A DNA stretch of 64,000 nt from Vagococcus salmoninarum (GTDB lineage: Bacteria > Bacillota > Bacilli > Lactobacillales > Vagococcaceae), in the NCBI RefSeq assembly GCF_003987495.1, contig NZ_NGJU01000004.1, forward strand, positions 1-64,000. Reading direction: 5' to 3'. Shown here in pieces: positions 62,301 to 64,000 of this stretch. The notes under the pieces are model-generated. The model made no database searches. It saw only the letters and a program-made list of their open reading frames with translations, and had not been told where the DNA came from. Made by a program: the position numbers and the translations under genes. Position 1 is the stretch's first letter, and each line of letters starts with the position of its first letter.

Positions 62301-63879
62301 AAGTGACTTTGGCTTCTTCGTAACTTTGACGAGCTGTTTCATATTGTGCCAATAATGGTTGGTACTCTGCGTCCAACTTACCATAGTCCCCTTGAAGAAC
62401 AGCTAAATCATCACGTAACGTTATGATTTCTGCTTGGGTTTCTTGATACTTAACAAGTAAATCTTCATAGGCTTTTTTCGTTTCTGTGTATTCTGCTAAC
62501 ACTTTTTTATACTCTTCAGTATCGGTTTGGCCATTAGCCTCAAATTCCGCCAGTTGTTTTTCATAATTAGTTAATTTTACATCATACTTATTTTTTTCTT
62601 CTTCATAATCACTAGCTTCAAGCTCTAAATCTGCTAGTTTTTCTTTGTAATCAACTAAACTCACTTGGTACTCTGCTAATTTTTTCTCATATGGCGCCTT
62701 AGCTGCTTCAAAATCAGCTACGATTTTTTGATGCTCGACAACACTTGCTTCGTGTTTTGTCAGTTCGGCTTGATAACTTGGAAGTTTTTCTTGGTATTCA
62801 GCTAAAAATGCTTGATAATCCGCAATTTGAGCTTTGGTTTCAGCAAGTTCGACTTGATAAGCTGCTTTCTGTTCTTCATACTTAGCTAATTCTTCATTAT
62901 AAACCAGTATTTTTTGATCGAATTCTGCCAATTTAACATCATAATCAGCTAACTTTTCATCATAGGCTGTTAACTTAACTTCATACTCCGCTAATTGCTC
63001 CTCATAGTTTACTAAAGTTGGCTGATATTCCGCTAACTTTTCTTCAAACTCTGCTAACTTTGGATTATATTCCGCTAATTTTTGCATAAAAACAGTTAAT
63101 TTTTCATTATAAGCTGCTAAAGTTCCTTCGTACTCCTGTTGAGCTTTTAAATACTCAACGACTGTTGTGTTTTCGTACTCTGCTAACTCTTCCTCAAATT
63201 TAGCTAGTTCTTCGTTGTATTTCTCTAATTCTTCGTTATAACTCAACACTTTACTATCATAACTCGCCAAAATTTCTTCATAAGCTACTTTGGCTAGTTG
63301 ATAATCTGCCATCATGCCTTCGTATTTTTCCAACAACTCTTGATACTCAGCTGAATCTTCTTTAAACTCGGCTAATAGCACTTGATAACCTGCTAACATG
63401 CCTTCGTAATTTGTTAATTGACCTTGATAAATTTTGCGTTTATCTTGGAAATCGGCTAACTTTAGTTCGTAGTCTTTGACATACTCAAGGTACACATCAG
63501 AAGCTTCTAAGTGTTCTGCTAACTGGATTTGATAATCCGCTAAATCACCTTCGTAGTTTTCTTTTAAAAGAGTGTAGTCCGCCTGAACGCCTTCAACTGT
63601 TGTCAACTTGTCTTTCAAGTCATTTATTAACGTTTGGTATTCTTCTTGTAATTTTGTGTATTCAGCTAATTTTTCTTCATATTCCGCTAAATCAAATGCT
63701 TCAATTTCGGCTTTTTTAGCTGATAGCTCTGCTAGTCGTTGCTCCATGCCTTTTTCTTCTGCCGCAAAAGCCGGTAGAATAGGTAAGACACTACTCCCAA
63801 TTGTCAGAGCTGCCATACTTCCTGTCAGCCATTTTTTTGGTTTTTTCCACGTGTGTTTTCGCCTATTTTTTCTGTCCAT
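59305..63879 (-). CDS. Giant LPQTG surface protein with Leu/Tyr heptad coiled coil
   Basis: A 1524-residue wall-anchored protein. Residues 1-40 form a long signal peptide (KKPKKWLTGSMAALTIGSS, cleavage near AFAAEE). Residues ~61-480 are an almost unbroken run of about 50 seven-residue units with consensus L-A-x-Y-x-x-x (for example LAEYEEK, LADYDVK, LTAYDEK). Residues ~480-870 are a more ordinary coiled coil. Residues ~870-1230 look globular/helical, ~1260-1480 are acidic and Pro-rich (EPEPKPDPTPDPTPKPDPK), and LPQTG is at 1486-1490, followed by a hydrophobic run and a basic tail. A filamentous stalk or fibrillar adhesin is likely. One Cys occurs (AALQKLCDELL). Ligand unknown. Confidence 0.9.
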   Translation of the reverse strand: MDRKNRRKHTWKKPKKWLTGSMAALTIGSSVLPILPAFAAEEKGMEQRLAELSAKKAEIEAFDLAEYEEKLAEYTKLQEEYQTLINDLKDKLTTVEGVQADYTLLKENYEGDLADYQIQLAEHLEASDVYLEYVKDYELKLADFQDKRKIYQGQLTNYEGMLAGYQVLLAEFKEDSAEYQELLEKYEGMMADYQLAKVAYEEILASYDSKVLSYNEELEKYNEELAKFEEELAEYENTTVVEYLKAQQEYEGTLAAYNEKLTVFMQKLAEYNPKLAEFEEKLAEYQPTLVNYEEQLAEYEVKLTAYDEKLADYDVKLAEFDQKILVYNEELAKYEEQKAAYQVELAETKAQIADYQAFLAEYQEKLPSYQAELTKHEASVVEHQKIVADFEAAKAPYEKKLAEYQVSLVDYKEKLADLELEASDYEEEKNKYDVKLTNYEKQLAEFEANGQTDTEEYKKVLAEYTETKKAYEDLLVKYQETQAEIITLRDDLAVLQGDYGKLDAEYQPLLAQYETARQSYEEAKVTYEKLTKEFNELTGHYELVLVELEKAKVSYEELQKSYESAHNNYLTTKEAADKLRAEYAPIQAEAELLKAERAEIQEEHDELQLIFDKLSEEVVTLKAEQAALQKLCDELLVEKASVQGEYDQVKAEFLIIEEKFQAAKEAAKEVAASAEKLKEKVAALKEKQVALNLEKASVLVEYEQTNDAYEEVKKEHDLVSGKLNEADDRYQELEGEYQQTLTLYKEVNQAFVIINQEYLDLLADYEEANGHWQEMETAYQTVKLAYDETLKKYTELTIKWQEANKDVASLQNEIAEAEKKYQEVGFAYDAVMEEYLKLKEKHDQELAEIEEAEKEAAQVKADFDKVNEAFEKAEAVIASQQQAIIDFEAFMKDYPIDESVLGLEDTPLKDAFDADFPAKFAAAKTAKEDITKAVEEYHSAFDEFKTSGSAHVNSPEFATTNENYEAEITEFVTKSQEWFETASQTYEKNRQKTIKYNELVEISKDLDEQLKVSATLLNEFSFEATEKVNKHQAIAIDFVAENYGHNFFEKSAEEVSTIINGIEGALETTEAYHVEVLSELYAQATAEKALLEEQIKAFNEKLQEIKELDPELDLEELSLDPKAPKNPLTSFAKKLANMIDLDLNTEKDSDGNYVMGTLMEEVELIASKNLKMYNQYKETALTEEETSQETLLALLSEAIAEENHDPAREPNIVTVEDQIYQYMFIEKVTRFDTKQITVTILSYSGGVVIEPEVEYDEIEFLKAAVIDVNQPLARKVTIPTIEDLPEEPALPVKTELSVGEVQLPSEPDLPVLEDALTAPETVTGPVAPEHLDYERPSIEEPGGVEGPGEIETPLDPNDDITVVPEPEGPTGPGEVGGPSDVDEPSEILPEPGEVGESEITDPEDVENWETDLPEPEQPTGPSDVEDVEIGKGPEAPGTTGDLTKPNEPVKPVLNESPEPEPKPDPTPDPTPKPDPKPDPKPTPPTLPQTGETLNKSTSLLGMMVLGLGMVGFKKRYRPRHSKKK
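62440..63700 (-). repeat. 21-bp degenerate tandem repeat coding for Leu/Tyr heptads
   Basis: This part of the large surface protein gene repeats every 21 bp with the coding theme L-A-x-Y-x-x-x. On the plus strand it appears as recurring TAATTC-, GCTAA- and TCATA/TCGTA-type blocks. Units have diverged enough that DNA-level slippage is probably limited, but copy number could still vary between strains. Confidence 0.7.
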
Positions 63880-64000
63880 TTTATATCTCCTTTTTGAATA
63901 TAAGTTTTCACAAAGAAACTTCTAATTTAAAATCATAATAACACAGGCTTGCCATTTTTGTCCATATTTGTTATTTAATTTCTTTCTTTTTTTCAAAAAT

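Noticed and set aside
62440-63700. CRISPR-like regular repetition
   Set aside because: The 21-bp periodicity is in frame, codes for heptads, has no unique spacers and lies inside a long intact gene.

Overview
The window comes from a low-GC Gram-positive bacterium of the order Lactobacillales. Gene families and order point to an Enterococcaceae/Carnobacteriaceae-type organism, for example a Vagococcus- or Enterococcus-like one, but I cannot fix the genus. The evidence is the A+T-rich sequence, strong AGGAGG-type ribosome sites, many PTS sugar systems, LPXTG/sortase surface proteins, and a housekeeping block (YumC, YutG, YutF, YutD, YunD types) typical of Firmicutes. The left edge is the 5' end of a 16S rRNA gene on the minus strand, with its tandem promoters.

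Layout. 1-9 kb: rRNA promoter region, then housekeeping genes (S1-domain protein, cyclophilin, ferredoxin-NADP reductase, YutG-type protein, HAD phosphatase, YutD, YunD 5'-nucleotidase, a tyrosine phosphatase with an altered P-loop, MgtC). 9-13.5 kb: a surface protein with an unusual LAQTN sorting motif next to its own class A sortase, then a P-type ATPase. 13.7-22.8 kb: a trehalose regulon with two TreB PTS permeases, TreR, trehalose-6-phosphate phosphorylase (GH65) and beta-phosphoglucomutase; TreR-like palindromes lie before three of the transcription units, and a decayed MacB-like permease fragment sits inside. 23-32 kb: an acetyltransferase, a VOC protein, a purine permease, a beta-glucoside locus (orphan PTS IIC, GH1, LysR), TetR, and a Crp/Fnr-type regulator divergent from a YczE-like membrane protein. 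Two inverted copies of a structured intergenic repeat bracket 24.2-32.0 kb. 32-40 kb: a tagatose/hexitol cluster (LacD, fructose-type PTS, LacC, RpiR regulator, membrane nuclease, class II aldolase, zinc dehydrogenase, DeoR regulator). 40-47.6 kb: a TarJ-like pentitol-phosphate dehydrogenase, a LevR-type sigma-54 activator, a textbook -24/-12 promoter, a mannose-family PTS and RpiB; together these suggest PTS uptake of a pentitol and entry into the pentose phosphate pathway. 47.7-56 kb: QueG, an amidohydrolase, adenine deaminase and a PotABCD-type ABC transporter that may serve purine salvage. 56-59 kb: flavin reductase, TauE-type exporter, TipAS-type MerR regulator and an MBL hydrolase. 59.3-63.9 kb: a 1524-residue LPQTG-anchored protein built from Leu/Tyr heptads.

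The signals I consider least ordinary are: (1) the intergenic repeat, whose longer copy carries two inserted 47-nt hairpin modules that differ from each other by compensatory base-pair changes; (2) the proposed pentitol PTS regulon, with an array of TGACACACT elements before its sigma-54 promoter; (3) the Leu/Tyr heptad surface protein; (4) the purine-linked ABC transporter and deaminase locus with PurBox-like sites; (5) the dedicated sortase and LAQTN substrate pair. All functional statements rest on motif recognition by eye; no database search was run.
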